A stretch of DNA of 14,615 nucleotides, taken from positions 1 through 14,615 of the forward strand of contig CAKTOH010000033.1 in NCBI GenBank assembly GCA_934589705.1. The letters are read 5' to 3'. Position numbers and translations under genes: made by a program. Of the stretch, positions 13,527-14,615 are shown one piece after another. The notes under the pieces are model-generated. The model was not told the DNA's origin, searched no databases, and worked only from the letters and a program-made list of their open reading frames with translations. Each line of letters opens with the position of its first letter. The first letter of the stretch is position 1. This DNA comes from an uncultured Oscillospiraceae bacterium. Its GTDB lineage: Bacteria; Bacillota; Clostridia; Oscillospirales; Oscillospiraceae.

Positions 13527-13527
13527 A

Positions 13528-13556
13528 AGTATAGCATCTATATCCTACTTTGTCAA
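13528..13556 (-). promoter_or_regulatory. Strong sigma-A promoter of the metY-rrf2 operon
   Basis: On the minus strand, a perfect TTGACA (13551-13556) and TATACT (13528-13533) are 17 bases apart. It is the best promoter in the window by eye. The predicted start near 13521 gives a leader of about 160 bases before metY. Confidence 0.9.
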
Positions 13557-13811
13557 TAGGGATTTTAGAAATTCTGCGGCGCGTGGCCGCTGACAGTGCG
13601 TGCACCAAAGCCTTCCCCTGGGAGGGTGGTGCTCCACGCAGTGAATTCAGATTAAACAATTGCCAGTGGCAATTGCACAATAATGTATAGGTGCCCGAAG
13701 GGCGGATGAGGTCGCTAGCGGCACTATCAAAAAAAACGCACTGGTGCGGGAGCACCCCAGGCTCCCTTGTGTAAAGGGAGTGGTGCTCCGCGCAGCGAAT
13801 TTGAAATATAA

Positions 13812-13832
13812 ATGACTGCCGGTGGCAGTCAT
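13812..13832. repeat. Hairpin of repeat unit A, copy 2
   Basis: ATGACTGCC and GGCAGTCAT pair around GGT. The matching hairpins of the other copies are CAATTGCC/GGCAATTG around AGT (13657-13675) and ATGATTGCC/GGCAATCAT around ACT (13956-13976). The stems differ in sequence but stay paired. Confidence 0.65.
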
Positions 13833-13843
13833 ACCATAGTGTA

Positions 13844-13874
13844 AGTCATGGCCGTCTCCCGCAAGGCCATGACT
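13844..13874. repeat. Stem-loop B2 with conserved 11-base loop
   Basis: Arms AGTCATGGCC and GGCCATGACT pair perfectly over 10 bases around GTCTCCCGCAA, followed by GAGGGATTGT. Related copies are B1 (11391-11419, loop GTCTCACGCAA) and B3 (13912-13940, inverted, loop GTCCCCCGCAA). The loop is conserved while both arms change together. Confidence 0.7.
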
Positions 13875-14091
13875 GAGGGATTGTCAAAATGGGCAAGTTC
13901 TGATCCCCTCAGTCTCGTGCTTGCGGGGGACGCACGAGACAGCATGAATTATGGTATGATTGCCACTGGCAATCATCAATATTCTAATTCGCTGCGCGGA
14001 GCACCACCCTTGGTCAGCAAGGGGAGCCTTTGGCGGCCAATGGCCGCCCCTACCGGTTCTTTCGTTACCGCGCCCCAAATACAAAGCAAGA

Positions 14092-14113
14092 CGTGCCGCA
14101 AAAATGCGGCACG
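14092..14113 (-). terminator. Hairpin after the decarboxylase beta-subunit gene, probable terminator
   Basis: CGTGCCGCA and TGCGGCACG form a perfect 9-base-pair stem around AAAA, about 31 bases past the stop codon at 14145. The minus-strand tail TCTTGCTTTG is only moderately T-rich, while the plus-strand side has CCTTTT. It may act in both directions. Confidence 0.6.
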
Positions 14114-14144
14114 CCTTTTGGAAAGGGGTTTGGGAAGAATCGAA

Positions 14145-14615
14145 TTAGCCGCCGAAGACGCTGAGCAGGAAGCCAGCGGCGATGGCGGAGCCGATAACGC
14201 CGGCCACGTTGGGGCCCATAGCATGCATCAGCAGGAAGTTGGAGGGGTTGGCCTTCTGGCCTTCCTTATTGGACACACGGGCAGCCATAGGCACGGCGGA
14301 CACGCCGGCAGAGCCGATCAGGGGGTTGACGGCACCCTTGGTGGCCCAGCACATCACATTGCCGCCCAGCAGACCGCCGGCGGTGGAGATACCGAAAGCG
14401 ACAACGCCCAGAACGACGATCTTCAGGGTCTGGCCGGTGAGGAAGGTGGAGCCAACCATGGTGGAGCCCACGGCGGTGGACAGCAGGATGGTGACGATGT
14501 TCATCAGAGCGTTCTGCACGGTGTCGGAAAGACGGTCGGTGCAGCCGGTCTCCTTGAACAGGTTGCCCAGCATCAGGCAGCCGATCAGGGGAGCGGTGTC
14601 AGGCAGCAGCAGAGC
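14145..14615 (-). CDS. Sodium-translocating decarboxylase beta subunit, C-terminal part only
   Basis: The minus-strand frame is open to the window edge and gives the last 156 residues of a membrane protein. It matches the C-terminal half of OadB/GcdB/MmdB, the subunit that couples decarboxylation of a carboxybiotin carrier to sodium export. Recognisable family stretches are [16 protein letters not shown] at the visible start, LVGSTM-like and [13 protein letters not shown] segments, [20 protein letters not shown], and [20 protein letters not shown] near the end. The N-terminal half and the true start lie beyond 14615, so an internal ATG at 14573 should not be taken as the start. Which decarboxylase it serves (oxaloacetate, methylmalonyl-CoA or glutaconyl-CoA) cannot be told without the alpha subunit. 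It is the last gene of its unit and is followed by a hairpin. Confidence 0.93.
   Translation of the reverse strand, partial: ALLLPDTAPLIGCLMLGNLFKETGCTDRLSDTVQNALMNIVTILLSTAVGSTMVGSTFLTGQTLKIVVLGVVAFGISTAGGLLGGNVMCWATKGAVNPLIGSAGVSAVPMAARVSNKEGQKANPSNFLLMHAMGPNVAGVIGSAIAAGFLLSVFGG

Larger units (their letters stand above)
13561..14091. repeat. Dense mosaic of palindromic repeats, no gene
   Basis: About 530 bases without a supported gene. Three copies of one unit of about 65 bases (unit A) lie at 13625-13688, 13780-13845 and, inverted, 13943-14008. Each begins GGTGCTCC(A/G)CGCAG(T/C)GAATT, or a few bases before it, and ends in a hairpin with TGCC...GGCA at its tip. Two stem-loops (unit B) with an 11-base loop lie at 13844-13874 and, inverted, 13912-13940. 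A 40-base unit at 13741-13780 nearly matches 11350-11388. GGCGGCC-AAT-GGCCGCC (family F) lies near 14032-14049. Modules are joined in different orders from those at 11350-11605. Confidence 0.8.

Noticed and set aside
13361..13527. SAM (S-box) riboswitch or T-box in the metY leader
   Set aside because: The leader is only about 160 bases, has no T-box TGGNACC element and no S-box signature I can recognise, and has no terminator before metY. The leader ORF explains it better.
13477..13832. Minus-strand frames of 92 and 61 codons upstream of the metY operon
   Set aside because: They run through repeat units, and the longer one also crosses the metY promoter and operator. They lack ribosome binding sites.
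13561..14091. CRISPR array
   Set aside because: The repeats are palindromic units in mixed orientation with irregular spacing and different module orders, not direct repeats with uniform spacers, and no cas genes are present.
14145..14573. Complete 142-codon gene starting at an ATG at 14573
   Set aside because: The frame stays open upstream to the window edge, and the residues there ([11 protein letters not shown]) are typical of the interior of the decarboxylase beta subunit, so this ATG is internal.

Overview
The window looks like chromosome of a high-GC, Gram-positive gut clostridium (Bacillota, probably Oscillospirales/Oscillospiraceae). This rests on the clostridial type of GroEL, NrdR and sodium-pump decarboxylase beta subunit, on strong AGGAGG-type ribosome binding sites, on sigma-A promoters with 17-base spacers, and on intergenic regions full of short GC-rich palindromic repeats. 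The species cannot be named from the sequence alone. No tRNA, rRNA, CRISPR array, transposase or phage gene was seen.

Layout. (1) 1-1524: groEL (+), missing about 37 N-terminal residues at the window edge, followed by its terminator. (2) 1525-1774: palindromic repeats, one of which terminates the next operon. (3) 1775-2751 (-): nrdR, the ribonucleotide-reductase repressor, coupled by a 1-base overlap to an SdpI-like membrane protein, behind a clear promoter that also decides the nrdR start codon. (4) 2918-3307 (+): a small membrane protein of unknown role. It shares a bidirectional terminator with (5) 3325-4653 (-), an O-antigen-ligase/Wzy-like polytopic membrane protein. (6) 4773-11037 (-): a carbohydrate-uptake locus in the order lipoprotein substrate-binding protein, two MalF/MalG-type permeases, LacI-family repressor, 4-alpha-glucanotransferase (malQ). 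(7) 11038-11654: the control region of the binding-protein gene, with two identical LacI-type operators, then a repeat-rich spacer. (8) 11655-13560 (-): a sulfur-assimilation operon made of promoter, an 18-codon leader ORF, O-acetylhomoserine sulfhydrylase (metY-like) and an Rrf2-family regulator. (9) 13561-14144: a mosaic of palindromic repeats. (10) 14145-14615 (-): the C-terminal part of a sodium-translocating decarboxylase beta subunit, cut by the window edge.

How the genes work together. The sugar locus should import an alpha-glucan-type oligosaccharide through the lipoprotein and two permeases and process it with MalQ. No ATPase gene is present, so a shared MsmX-type ATPase elsewhere is implied. 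The LacI protein probably acts at two GAAACGTTTC palindromes 128 bases apart around the binding-protein promoter. In the sulfur operon, the downstream Rrf2 regulator probably represses its own promoter at an inverted repeat overlapping the transcription start.

The most unusual signal is the leader between that promoter and metY. It holds a short ORF with its own ribosome binding site (MTENMETLIRANFRFGRM), whose last codons can pair with the metY Shine-Dalgarno region. This is the layout expected of leader-peptide translational attenuation. I do not recognise it as a described family.
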